Assembly: GCA_963667455.2 (NCBI GenBank)
Contig: CAXXFR010000014.1
Span: 72,396-136,395, forward strand
Source of the DNA: Bin55 sp963667455
Lineage (GTDB): Bacteria; Pseudomonadota; Gammaproteobacteria; Pseudomonadales; Azotimanducaceae
Length of the DNA stretch: 64,000 nt
Direction: 5' to 3'
Position numbers and translations under genes: made by a program. Positions 17,508 through 26,275 of this stretch are shown one piece after another. Below the pieces are notes generated by a model that saw only the letters and a list, made by a program, of their open reading frames with translations, ran no database searches and had not been told where the DNA came from. Position 1 is the stretch's first letter. Each line of letters starts with the position of its first letter.

Positions 17508-18180
17508 CCACCGAGATTCACAGTCGCAACACGCACAAAAAACGCATACAAGAACGAACCAATTGCGTTGTGCGAGTCGGGCTGTCAATGTGCCTGCAGA
17601 TGGTTTGCACGTGCATCCCGTTTCTCTTGCGATATCCGAGACAGCAATCGTACTAATTGGCCGATACTGGTCCAGATCTGGCGCAAGATTAACCGCTGGT
17701 CATCAACCTCAACGAACTCCTAATCGTGGTGTTCCACCACGCAGAGCGGATAAACGTCAGGAGGTTTGTACCCGATAGCAACCATTGAGTGTTGCGCTTA
17801 TTCGGGCATTAAGCCCTCGGCACCCTCAATTAGCGAGTAGTTGCTACAGTAACAATCGATAGAAACTTACGGATGGACCGTGTATCGCAACATTGGTTGA
17901 TCGTTGCAGGCGAATCAGAGGACTCTACGTCCACCGCTATCTCAATTGCTGCCGGCAACACTACGGTGCTGGGCCAACGTATTCAGGGCATACACAAGGG
18001 CCGCTATTGGAACTGGATGTGTAGTGAGTACTCTTGACAGCGGCAAACTTGGGTCTTATGCTTGCCTAACATAGTCAGTCATAATGCTCATCCTTAAAGA
18101 ATTGATCAGATTGAGCCAATTAGAGGTCTCATTTGCGATACTCTCTTGAGCTGGGATCCCATAAGAGTCGTTGACCAATT
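17508..18180. other. Gene-poor intergenic stretch with one doubtful small ORF
   Basis: About 670 bases separate the aldo/keto reductase from the DUF6338 gene. I see a perfect hairpin (17725-17741) and a 54-codon frame from ATG 17873 to 18037 (starting MDRVSQHWLIVAGESE) with no ribosome site and no recognised similarity. The rest looks non-coding. Such a long gap, next to a restriction-modification gene, would suit an insertion boundary or a decayed gene, but no direct repeats or integrase remains were found. Confidence 0.45.
17725..17741. repeat. Perfect 7-bp hairpin
   Basis: CGTGGTG and CACCACG flank a 3-base TTC loop. No T-run follows on either strand, so it is not a canonical intrinsic terminator. 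It may still mark the 3' end of the aldo/keto reductase mRNA. Confidence 0.35.
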
Positions 18181-18804
18181 ATGAACGAGCAGTTTGCCAT
18201 CAGTGTTTCGATTGTGCCCTTACTGGCCGCCGGATTGGTCACCCCTGGCTACTTGATACTCTTCATGATTTCACGGTTCACCACGGGTAGACCCTCATTC
18301 GCTTCTAGCCTCGCTGTTTCATGCACTTACTACGTTATCGTCTGGGTCTTGTTCCGGCTCGGTACCACCGTTGAAGTGGCAAATCACATCAGAAACTTCG
18401 AGGTTAACTGGATTGTCGGAGTCTTCGTAATCGTCATCCCGGTTGCGATCGGCATGGTGGTCGGGTTCGTAGTTCAAAAAGGGTGGATATACGACGTACT
18501 TCGGCTTTGCAGACTTCACCCAGTCCATAGCATTCCATCGGCTTGGGACTGGAAGTTCATGCGAGCACCCCAACAGTGGATCACTGTCCACTTGAAGGAC
18601 GGGACGAGTCTTGTATCTCTATACGACTCAGATTGTTTCGTTTCCACCGATCCGAACGAACGTGATCTCTATGTCAGCAACGTTCACAACTGGACCGACG
18701 ACGGGAAACTTGAACAGGATAAGCGAGTTGAAGGAATGCTTCTCAGGGTGAACAGCATAGAACGGATCGAGTTTCACGGGACTAGCAACAGCCAAACCGA
18801 GTGA
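18181..18804 (+). CDS. DUF6338 family membrane protein
   Basis: The 207-residue protein has three membrane segments (about residues 6-28, 40-61 and 76-100), with APGY-like wording TPGYLILFMISRFTTG after the first. A soluble C-terminal domain follows with PSAWDWKF, WITVHLKDGTSLVSLY and RDLYVSNVHNW. This arrangement matches DUF6338 as I recall it. The C-terminal domain should face the cytoplasm. The function of the family is not known to me. It leads a run with two small Pro-rich proteins and an MmeI-like enzyme, with gaps of 18, 15 and 76 bases, so they may be co-transcribed. Confidence 0.75.
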   Translation: MNEQFAISVSIVPLLAAGLVTPGYLILFMISRFTTGRPSFASSLAVSCTYYVIVWVLFRLGTTVEVANHIRNFEVNWIVGVFVIVIPVAIGMVVGFVVQKGWIYDVLRLCRLHPVHSIPSAWDWKFMRAPQQWITVHLKDGTSLVSLYDSDCFVSTDPNERDLYVSNVHNWTDDGKLEQDKRVEGMLLRVNSIERIEFHGTSNSQTE

Positions 18805-18822
18805 CCTACTGGAGTATCATCG

Positions 18823-18963
18823 ATGAGCAAGAGACAAAAGGGCGACACGCAACGAAGCACCAAAGTCGCGGGTCGTCAGCCTCCACCTAAGAAAGAACCT
18901 CCGCCTCCGCCTCCGCCGCCTCCGCCTCCAAGAAAACCTCGTACAAAGAAACTGGATCGGTAA
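18823..18963 (+). CDS. 46-residue basic polyproline protein
   Basis: The product is strongly basic, opens MSKRQKGDTQRSTK, has an 11-residue Pro run at 26-36, and ends RKPRTKKLDR. The Pro run is encoded by a CCTCCG microsatellite at 18898-18930. GGAG lies ten bases before the ATG, and the gene sits 18 bases behind the DUF6338 stop. A second small Pro/Lys-rich gene follows after 15 bases. It is not recognised. Pro runs of this length usually need EF-P for translation and often act as tethers or SH3-like ligands, which is inference here. Confidence 0.6.
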   Translation: MSKRQKGDTQRSTKVAGRQPPPKKEPPPPPPPPPPPRKPRTKKLDR

Positions 18964-18978
18964 ACCCTAGGAGTAAGC

Positions 18979-19179
18979 ATGTACAAGTCAGAGGCCACCC
19001 AAGAGCAACGAGTCGCGACGACGTTGAATGGACCAATCAATACCGAGTCAGACGGAATCGTTCACAAACAACCGCGACCGACAGAAGGCGAAAGGGGATA
19101 CCAACCGCTACCGAAACCTGGTCCAAAACCAAATCCCAAGCCACCATCTCCACCCAAGTCACCACCAAAGAAGAAGTAA
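18979..19179 (+). CDS. 66-residue protein with Pro/Lys repeat tail
   Basis: AGGAG lies six bases before the ATG, giving good translation signals. The first 45 residues are polar (YKSEATQEQRVATTLNG). The tail is built of PxPKPxPKP-like units ending SPPKSPPKKK, similar in character to the tail of the 46-residue protein just upstream. Two adjacent tiny proteins with proline-lysine tails beside a DUF6338 membrane protein suggests they work with it, but no function is known to me. Confidence 0.6.
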   Translation: MYKSEATQEQRVATTLNGPINTESDGIVHKQPRPTEGERGYQPLPKPGPKPNPKPPSPPKSPPKKK

Positions 19180-19191
19180 GAATCGGTCCTC

Positions 19192-19210
19192 GAAGCCTTC
19201 GTCAGGCTTC
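19192..19210 (+). repeat. 7-bp hairpin in the leader of the MmeI-like gene
   Basis: GAAGCCT (19192-19198) and AGGCTTC (19204-19210) form a perfect stem around a 5-base loop, 45 bases before the TTG start of the MmeI-like gene. No T-run follows. It could act as an attenuator, an mRNA stabiliser or an operator limiting expression of a potentially toxic restriction enzyme. Confidence 0.4.
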
Positions 19211-19255
19211 CTGTAGATCGAAAAGAATGGGCTCGAAATAGTCGAAGAGTAGTCA

Positions 19256-22033
19256 TTGCGTCTGTCTTGGAACGAGATTCGCACACGGGCCGCCACTTTC
19301 GCCAAGGAATGGCAAGATGCGTCATACGAGAAAGGTGAGACTCAGAGCTTCTACAACGAGTTCTTTGAAATATTCGCGGTTAAACGCAGAAACGTCGCCC
19401 GTTACGAAGAGCATGTTGCGAAACTAGACAATCGCTCGGGATTCATCGATCTCTTCTGGCCTGGAGTTCTGATCGTCGAGCAGAAAAGTGCCGGACACAG
19501 TCTCAGGCACGCTTACGATCAAGCAGCGGAATACTTCGATGCGCTAGCCGAACACGAACGTCCTCGCTACATTCTTGTAAGCGACTTCCAAACATTCGAG
19601 CTTCGCGATCTCGACGAAGACGAGACATCCTCGTTTACTCTTGCTGAATTGCCGAATCACGTAGAAGAATTCGGTTTCATCCTCGGCATCCAGCGCAGGA
19701 CATATCGTGATCAGGACCCGGTCAACATCGAGGCTAGCGAGATCATGGGACGGCTACACGATGCATTGGCGGACGCTGGCTACCGAGGTCACGACCTGGA
19801 ACGCTTCTTGGTGCGAATTGTCTTTTGTCTATTTGCTGACGACACAGGTATTTTCGAACCCCGCCACATTTTTCGTGAGTTTGTTGAAGGTCGGACAAGT
19901 GCGGACGGTGCAGACATGGGGCCGTGGTTGGCACAGCTGTTTGAAGTATTGGACACTCCCGTAGAGCAGAGAACAGCCACACTTGACGAGGATTTGGCTC
20001 AATTCCCGTATGTGAACGGAGATCTATTCGATGGCGCGTTGCGAATCCCTTCATTTAATGCTTCCATGAGACAGGCGGTGCTTGATGCGTGCCAGTTTGT
20101 CTGGTCAAAAATCTCGCCAGCCATCTTCGGTGCCCTCTTTCAATCTGTCATGGACCCGGACGAAAGACGCGCACAGGGCGCACACTACACGACCGAAAAG
20201 AACATCCTCAAGGTAATCGAGCCATTATTCCTAGATGACTTAAGGGCCGAATTCTCACGATTACGAGAACGTCGGGACACTGGTAGACGCAATGCCCTGC
20301 TTCGATTCCAAGAAAAGCTCGGAGAGTTACGACTGTTTGATCCTGCCTGCGGTTGCGGGAACTTTCTCATCATTGCCTATCGCGAGTTACGAAAGTTGGA
20401 AATGGAGGTTATTCGCGAGACGGGAGATCTATCGTTCTCCCGACTCGATGTAGATCAGTTCTACGGGATTGAGATAGGTGAGTTCGCCGTGAGGATCGCG
20501 GAAACTGCACTGTGGATGATGGATCACATCATGAACAACGAGCTGACATTGGCATTCGGACAGTCGTTTGCTCGTATCCCACTAAGGACTTCTCCAAATA
20601 TCGTCCAAGGAGATGCTCTCGAAATGGACTGGCAACGGTTACTGGATGCTCGAGAGTGTTCGTATGTATTCGGTAATCCTCCGTTTGCGGGTGCAAAGTT
20701 GCAAACAAAGTTGCAACGTGAGCAAGTTCGACGTATCGCTGGTCTTGGAGGAAGTGGTGGCTCACTCGACTACGTGGCAGCTTGGTACATCAAAGCCGGA
20801 GAGTACATCGCTGACGGAACTGCAAGAGTCGGCTTTGTGGCCACCAACTCGATTTCTCAGGGAGAGCAGGTCGCTCAGTTGTGGCCAGTCTTGTTCGACC
20901 GGCTGAATCTGGAACTGTCTTTTGCACATCGAACGTTTGCTTGGGGATCAGATGCCAGGGGAAAGGCTCATGTCCACGTTGTGATCATCGGATTGGATCG
21001 CAGCAAGCGAGCTCGGCGGGACCAACGACTGTTCAGTTATCCGGACATTAACGGCGATCCAGATGAGAGTCGCCACTCGTCCCTTTCGCCGTACCTTTTC
21101 GATGCCAGCGGTCTGAACAATCCCCACCTGACCGTGAAGGAAGAGAGCAAACCAATCAATGGGTTTGAGCGACTAATCATAGGTTCCAAACCGATAGATG
21201 GAGGCAATTACATCTTTAACGCTGAGCAACGTGAGGAATTCATTGAGTTTGAGCCCGGATCCGAAAAGTTCATTCGGCCATACGTCGGCGCTCGCGAATT
21301 CCTGCAAGGTGGAAAACGATGGATTCTTTCCCTTCAAGATGCCACCCCCAATGAACTAGCGAGACTTCCAACAGTACGGGAGAGAATCGCTGCAGTCCGT
21401 ACCTACCGTGAAGCGAGTAAGAGTCAACCGACTCAAGAGTTGGCGCAAACACCCACCAACTACCACATCAACGTTATTCCAACTGATCCATTTCTCGTGG
21501 TTCCAAAGACTTCCTCTGAGCGTCGGGAATATGTCCCCATCGGATGGCTTGAACCGCCAGCCGTTCCTAGCGATGCCGTGTTCATTTTGAACAACGCTAC
21601 TCTCGAAGATTTCGCATTACTAACATCATCTATGCACATGGCATGGTTACGCCATATCGGCGGACGATTGAAGAGCGACTACAGGTATTCAATCGGACTG
21701 GTCTACAACACTTTTCCAACACCGCCAAGAGGCAAAAAAACAGATTTGGATATGACAAGACTGAAGGCATTGACTCAGTCCGTACTCGACGCACGTTCCG
21801 AGTATCCAGAAGCGACTCTTGCAGAACTCTATGATCCGGATTTGATGCCCGTAACACTCCGACGTGTCCATCAAGCTGTTGATCGAGCTGTAGATCGACT
21901 CTACGGTAGAAACTTTGCCTCTGACCGAGAGCGGGCGGAGCATCTATTCACGCTGTACGAACAAATGCAAGCTCCACTTCAAGCATCCATTCGACCAAAA
22001 CGCAGGAGACGCCATTCTTCCAGAGTAGTCTGA
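19256..22033 (+). CDS. MmeI-like type IIL restriction-modification enzyme (fused endonuclease-methyltransferase)
   Basis: At 925 residues it is about the length of MmeI. The order is: an N-terminal nuclease with Asp65, then nine residues, then Glu75-Gln-Lys77, the D-X9-EXK arrangement of MmeI; a helical spacer; a gamma-type N6-adenine methyltransferase with motif I DPACGCGNF at 362-370 and motif IV NPPF at 474-477; and a C-terminal target-recognition domain including RLKSDYRYS. Such enzymes methylate one strand for protection and cut about 20 bases away. It starts with TTG; an in-frame stop lies just upstream and MRLSWNEIR matches the family start. No separate methylase is needed. It is a likely anti-phage gene. 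Confidence 0.92.
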   Translation: MRLSWNEIRTRAATFAKEWQDASYEKGETQSFYNEFFEIFAVKRRNVARYEEHVAKLDNRSGFIDLFWPGVLIVEQKSAGHSLRHAYDQAAEYFDALAEHERPRYILVSDFQTFELRDLDEDETSSFTLAELPNHVEEFGFILGIQRRTYRDQDPVNIEASEIMGRLHDALADAGYRGHDLERFLVRIVFCLFADDTGIFEPRHIFREFVEGRTSADGADMGPWLAQLFEVLDTPVEQRTATLDEDLAQFPYVNGDLFDGALRIPSFNASMRQAVLDACQFVWSKISPAIFGALFQSVMDPDERRAQGAHYTTEKNILKVIEPLFLDDLRAEFSRLRERRDTGRRNALLRFQEKLGELRLFDPACGCGNFLIIAYRELRKLEMEVIRETGDLSFSRLDVDQFYGIEIGEFAVRIAETALWMMDHIMNNELTLAFGQSFARIPLRTSPNIVQGDALEMDWQRLLDARECSYVFGNPPFAGAKLQTKLQREQVRRIAGLGGSGGSLDYVAAWYIKAGEYIADGTARVGFVATNSISQGEQVAQLWPVLFDRLNLELSFAHRTFAWGSDARGKAHVHVVIIGLDRSKRARRDQRLFSYPDINGDPDESRHSSLSPYLFDASGLNNPHLTVKEESKPINGFERLIIGSKPIDGGNYIFNAEQREEFIEFEPGSEKFIRPYVGAREFLQGGKRWILSLQDATPNELARLPTVRERIAAVRTYREASKSQPTQELAQTPTNYHINVIPTDPFLVVPKTSSERREYVPIGWLEPPAVPSDAVFILNNATLEDFALLTSSMHMAWLRHIGGRLKSDYRYSIGLVYNTFPTPPRGKKTDLDMTRLKALTQSVLDARSEYPEATLAELYDPDLMPVTLRRVHQAVDRAVDRLYGRNFASDRERAEHLFTLYEQMQAPLQASIRPKRRRRHSSRVV

Positions 22034-22181
22034 GATCCAAAGTCCGAACCTGTAGGATCCAAGCTAGGATTTCACCCCCGTTTAAGATCGATTGCCCAAC
22101 AATTCACACTTCACGTGCAGACTCTAAGTCAGTCCTGATTTGGGTTGCGGGGATCATCAGTGAAACTGTTCAACGATCAGG

Positions 22182-23000
22182 TCATTGGTCAGTGATTGAT
22201 GGGAAGTTCGCATGAGCCACGTCTACCAGTCCAATGACCACATTTCGCAGTACCTTGCGCAATCGGTCTGCCGCGTCTTGGTTGTAAAGATAAGAATTTT
22301 CGTCCATGTAGATGTACTGGGCGAGTTCCAGTTGTAGTGCGTGTACTCCTTCCGATGGCCTTCCGTAGTTACGTGTGATGTAGCCGCCCGTAAAGCGTCC
22401 ATTGAGTGCGACGGAGTACGTAGTCGCTTCAGCAATCGAGTACGCCGCTTGCTGAAGTCGTGGGTGGCAGCTAGACCCATCGTTGGTCCCAATGTTCAAG
22501 TCCGGCAGTGTACCTTCAAATAACGCGGGCACTTGAGACCGAATGGAGTGGGCGTCCCACAGTACGGCGAATCCGAATTCTCTTCGAATTCGCTCCAGTT
22601 CTGATTGCAACCTGTTGTGATATGGATGCCAGTAGCTTTCGAGTCGTGTCTGCAGTTCCTCTGCGGTCCTAAACTCATCCTGAGAGTAGATGTCCTCGCC
22701 ATCGAAGGTCTTGGTGGGGCATAAGCCAGTCGAGACTTGTCCCCGGTAGAGGGATGTGTCCGTGGGAGGTCGGTTCAAGTCAACTACATATCGCGAGAAC
22801 TTGGCAGTTAACACATTTGCTCTCAATTCTCCGGCGAAATCGTACAGCCGCTTCACGTGCCAATCGGTATCGGGTAGTGCTCGACCGATGTCGGTCATTC
22901 GTTGGTACATGCCCGGTGCCAATAGGCGACCGTCATGCGGGATGCTAATTAGAAGCGGTGAGTCTCGTTGTTCAAACGTGTAGATTTCGCTCACAAACAA
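22182..23000 (-). CDS. hutG: N-formylglutamate deformylase
   Basis: HutG hydrolyses N-formyl-L-glutamate to glutamate and formate, the last step of the five-step histidine pathway. The 272-residue protein starts near LLISIPHDGRLLAPG and contains DLNRPPTD, AVLWDAHSIRSQVPALFEG and LPDLNIGTNDGSS, the family zinc-binding region, and GGYITRNYG. Its start overlaps the end of hutH by 10 bases, so it is the last gene of hutFUHG. It is cytoplasmic. Confidence 0.93.
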   Translation of the reverse strand: MFVSEIYTFEQRDSPLLISIPHDGRLLAPGMYQRMTDIGRALPDTDWHVKRLYDFAGELRANVLTAKFSRYVVDLNRPPTDTSLYRGQVSTGLCPTKTFDGEDIYSQDEFRTAEELQTRLESYWHPYHNRLQSELERIRREFGFAVLWDAHSIRSQVPALFEGTLPDLNIGTNDGSSCHPRLQQAAYSIAEATTYSVALNGRFTGGYITRNYGRPSEGVHALQLELAQYIYMDENSYLYNQDAADRLRKVLRNVVIGLVDVAHANFPSITDQ

Positions 23001-24532
23001 CTACTTGGCAGTACGGATTCTCCGACATTGCTCAACAGTCGATGATCGATCATGTCCCGAACTCCCCGAATGTCGTCAGCAAGAGAACGATCGTCTGAAT
23101 AGTGAGGAGAAATTTCCCGAATAGTCTCAATGGAAGTCTCGATGTCTACTGAAGACTTGAACGGTCGCCGCAATTCGACGCCCTGTGCGGCGGCTAGCAA
23201 TTCGATCGCCAAGATGTGCTCCACATTGTCGAGCATGTCGTGAAGTCGGCGTGCGGCAAACGTCGCCATGCTCACATGATCTTCTTGGTTGGCGGAAGTC
23301 GGAATAGTGTCAACGCTAGCCGGATGTGCCAGCGACTTGTTTTCCGATGCCAATGCCGCTGCGGTCACTTGAGCACTCATGAATCCAGAGTTGAGACCGT
23401 CCTCGCCCACTAGAAAAGCCGGCAAGCGACTGAGATTGGAGTCCAAAAGCAAGGCGATGCGTCGTTCCGATATCGATCCCAACTCGGCTATGACCACCGC
23501 TAATTGGTCGGCAACGAGAGCGACGGGTTCAGCATGAAAATTGCCGCCGGACAAAACCTGGTCGTCGCACACAATAGGGTTGTCGGTCACTGCATTGGCT
23601 TCAATCCGCAATACAGAAGCTGCATGCCGCATGCTGTCTAAGCACGCTCCGACGACCTGGGGCTGACAACGGATGGAGTACGGATCCTGGACCCGTCTGC
23701 AAGACCGATGCGATGCTCGAATTTCACTATCGTGCATGAGTCCAAACAGCAGTCGTCCTACGTCAATCTGTCCAGCGTGTCCACGTAGCTGGTGGATTCT
23801 GTCGTCGAAGGGAGTGTCACTACCCAAGACTGCGTCGGTCGACATTGCTCCCGCAATCAACGAAGCGGACAAGACGTGCTCCAACCGAAACAGAGCAGCC
23901 AACGCTAGTGCCGTGGACACTTGCGTTCCATTCAACAACGCAAGTCCTTCTTTTGGCGCAAGATTCAATGGTTTTAGGCGTTTCTTTCTTAATGCTTCGG
24001 ATGCGTCCATCGTCGTGCCGTCGAGAGAGACTCGTTCCTCGCCAATCACGGCCCTGGCAATGTGAGCCAAAGGCGCGAGATCTCCTGAAGCGCCCACGGA
24101 TCCCTTGCTAGGCACTACTGGGTAGATTCCGTGATTCACAAGCTCACACAGCACGTCGACTAGCTCCGTACGAACACCAGAACACCCTCGAGCCAACGCT
24201 ACAACCTTCAAGACTATGGCGAGACGCACCACCGAGTCGGACAGCGGATCGCCAACTCCGGTAGCGTGCGAACGGACGAGATTTTTCTGCAGACGTTCAA
24301 GGTTGTCGATGCCAATATCGGAAGTCGCCAACTTTCCAAATCCGGTGTTGATGCCATATGCAGTCTGATTGCTATTGAGCAAGCGATCTACCGACTTGCG
24401 GGACTCCGACACTGCTCTTCGAGCAGCATCGCCGAACCGAATGTTGATCGGCGCTTCCCATATCTGACGGCAAACCGCCAACGGCAGGGGATCGCCGTCA
24501 ATCAAAAGTTTCATGCCAGTCTCTGAGTTCAC
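22991..24532 (-). CDS. hutH: Histidine ammonia-lyase
   Basis: HutH deaminates L-histidine to urocanate. The Ala148-Ser149-Gly150 triad in GSVGASGDLAPL forms the MIO cofactor by self-cyclisation. The active-site Tyr is in TAYGINTGFG near residue 59, and FHAEPVAL and SANQEDHVSM are also present. At 513 residues it is of normal length. ATG 24532 overlaps the hutU stop by four bases, indicating translational coupling; an inner ATG at 24514 (MKLLIDGDPL) is the other candidate start. Confidence 0.95.
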   Translation of the reverse strand: MNSETGMKLLIDGDPLPLAVCRQIWEAPINIRFGDAARRAVSESRKSVDRLLNSNQTAYGINTGFGKLATSDIGIDNLERLQKNLVRSHATGVGDPLSDSVVRLAIVLKVVALARGCSGVRTELVDVLCELVNHGIYPVVPSKGSVGASGDLAPLAHIARAVIGEERVSLDGTTMDASEALRKKRLKPLNLAPKEGLALLNGTQVSTALALAALFRLEHVLSASLIAGAMSTDAVLGSDTPFDDRIHQLRGHAGQIDVGRLLFGLMHDSEIRASHRSCRRVQDPYSIRCQPQVVGACLDSMRHAASVLRIEANAVTDNPIVCDDQVLSGGNFHAEPVALVADQLAVVIAELGSISERRIALLLDSNLSRLPAFLVGEDGLNSGFMSAQVTAAALASENKSLAHPASVDTIPTSANQEDHVSMATFAARRLHDMLDNVEHILAIELLAAAQGVELRRPFKSSVDIETSIETIREISPHYSDDRSLADDIRGVRDMIDHRLLSNVGESVLPSSCL

Positions 24533-26211
24533 GGGTCCCTGTTCATCGGCAATGTCAATCCTTGTTGGTCAGCAGAATCCACGGCGAGTTCGTAGCCTGC
24601 ATCTGCATGTCGGAGAACCCCCGTTGCCGGATCGTTCCACAACACTCGACCGATGCGTTGATCTGCTTCAGGAGTACCGTCGCAGACAATCACAAGCCCT
24701 GCATGCTGAGCGTAGCCCATTCCCACGCCTCCTCCATGATGGATGGAAACCCAAGTTGCTCCGCTCGCGACATTGACCATGGCGTTCAGAAACGGCCAAT
24801 CGGACACTGCATCCGAACCGTCTCGCATGGACTCAGTTTCGCGATTCGGACTGGCTACGGAACCACTGTCCAGATGGTCTCTTCCAATTGCGATGGGAGC
24901 AGACAGTTCTCCGCTACGGACCATTTGATTGAAGGCAAGACCTAACTTGTCGCGTTGTCCCAATCCAACCCAACAGATGCGTGCGGGAAGTCCTTGAAAC
25001 TGGATGCGACTACGTGCTGCGTCCAACCAAGTGTGCAGATGTTCGTCATTGGGAAACAACTCCTTAACTTTGGCATCAGTCTTGTAGATGTCTTCAGGGT
25101 CACCTGAAAGGGCAACCCAACGGAACGGACCGACCCCTCGACAGAAAAGTGGTCGGACGTAGGCCGGCACGAATCCGGGAAAGTCAAAGGCGTTGCTCAC
25201 CCCCTGTTCCAAGGCTACCTGTCGGATGTTGTTTCCATAGTCGAATGTTGGAATCCCTTGCTTGTGAAGTGCCAGCATGGCGGAGACATGAACCGCTATG
25301 GACTCCGAAGCTGCAGCAGCTACCTTGTCGGGATCGGACTTGCGCATTTGCAGCCATTCCTCAACGCTCCATCCCACCGGCAAATATCCGTTTGCCGTGT
25401 CGTGCGCGGATGTTTGATCAGTCACTGCGTTGGGCTTAATTCCCCGCCTCACAATTTCCGGCAGCACTTCGGCAGCGTTGCCCAATAAGCCGACCGACAC
25501 GGCCTTACGGGACTGGACGGCATCTTCGATCATGGAGATTGCGTCGTCTAGCGATTCTGCGCGTCGGTCGAGATAGCCGGTCTCCAGTCGTTTATCGATG
25601 CGATCAGACTGACACTCGATGCTGAGGAGAGAAGCTCCGGCCATGGTTGCGGCAAGTGGCTGTGCCCCACCCATCCCTCCAAGTCCAGCGGTGAGAATCC
25701 ACTTGCCGCGAAGATCGCCTCCGTAATGCTGCCGACCCATTTCGACAAATGTCTCGTATGTTCCCTGCACGATTCCCTGACTGCCGATGTAGATCCAGGA
25801 TCCAGCAGTCATTTGGCCGAACATCATCAAGCCTTTGCGGTCGAGTTCGCGGAACTGTTCCCAGTTTGCCCAAGCGGGAACCAGATTGGAGTTCGCGATC
25901 AGCACACGCGGTGAATCCATAGTCGTCTTCAAAACACCTACCGGTTTGCCGGATTGCACGAGCAACGTTTCGTCGGCTTCGAGCTTCTTCAGCTGGTCGA
26001 CCATCGCATCGAAGCAAGCCCAGTTTCTCGCGGCCTTGCCAATTCCACCATAGACGACGAGCTCCTCGGGACGCTCGGCAACAGCAGGATCCAAGTTGTT
26101 CATCAAGAGTCGCAACGGCGCTTCAGTGAGCCAGCTCTTGGCGTTCAAGCTGGTTCCAGTAGGAGCTCTAACGGTTCGCTTCGTTGAAGAAGTTAAGCTT
26201 TCATTTCTCAT
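24529..26211 (-). CDS. hutU: Urocanate hydratase
   Basis: HutU adds water to urocanate to give 4-imidazolone-5-propionate, with tightly bound NAD+. The 560-residue protein has the standard start RAPTGTSLNAKSWLTEAPLR, YGGIGKAARNW, the NAD-binding TAGLGGMGGAQPLAA, FDYGNNIRQVALEQG and LPARICWVGLGQRDKLG. It overlaps hutH by four bases and follows hutF after 64 bases. It is a cytoplasmic enzyme. Confidence 0.96.
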   Translation of the reverse strand: MRNESLTSSTKRTVRAPTGTSLNAKSWLTEAPLRLLMNNLDPAVAERPEELVVYGGIGKAARNWACFDAMVDQLKKLEADETLLVQSGKPVGVLKTTMDSPRVLIANSNLVPAWANWEQFRELDRKGLMMFGQMTAGSWIYIGSQGIVQGTYETFVEMGRQHYGGDLRGKWILTAGLGGMGGAQPLAATMAGASLLSIECQSDRIDKRLETGYLDRRAESLDDAISMIEDAVQSRKAVSVGLLGNAAEVLPEIVRRGIKPNAVTDQTSAHDTANGYLPVGWSVEEWLQMRKSDPDKVAAAASESIAVHVSAMLALHKQGIPTFDYGNNIRQVALEQGVSNAFDFPGFVPAYVRPLFCRGVGPFRWVALSGDPEDIYKTDAKVKELFPNDEHLHTWLDAARSRIQFQGLPARICWVGLGQRDKLGLAFNQMVRSGELSAPIAIGRDHLDSGSVASPNRETESMRDGSDAVSDWPFLNAMVNVASGATWVSIHHGGGVGMGYAQHAGLVIVCDGTPEADQRIGRVLWNDPATGVLRHADAGYELAVDSADQQGLTLPMNRDP

Positions 26212-26275
26212 AGCAGATTCGAATCAATACCTCCATCAATGAGCGTTTCGGGTGGAATCGCCAAAGTAGCTCCAT

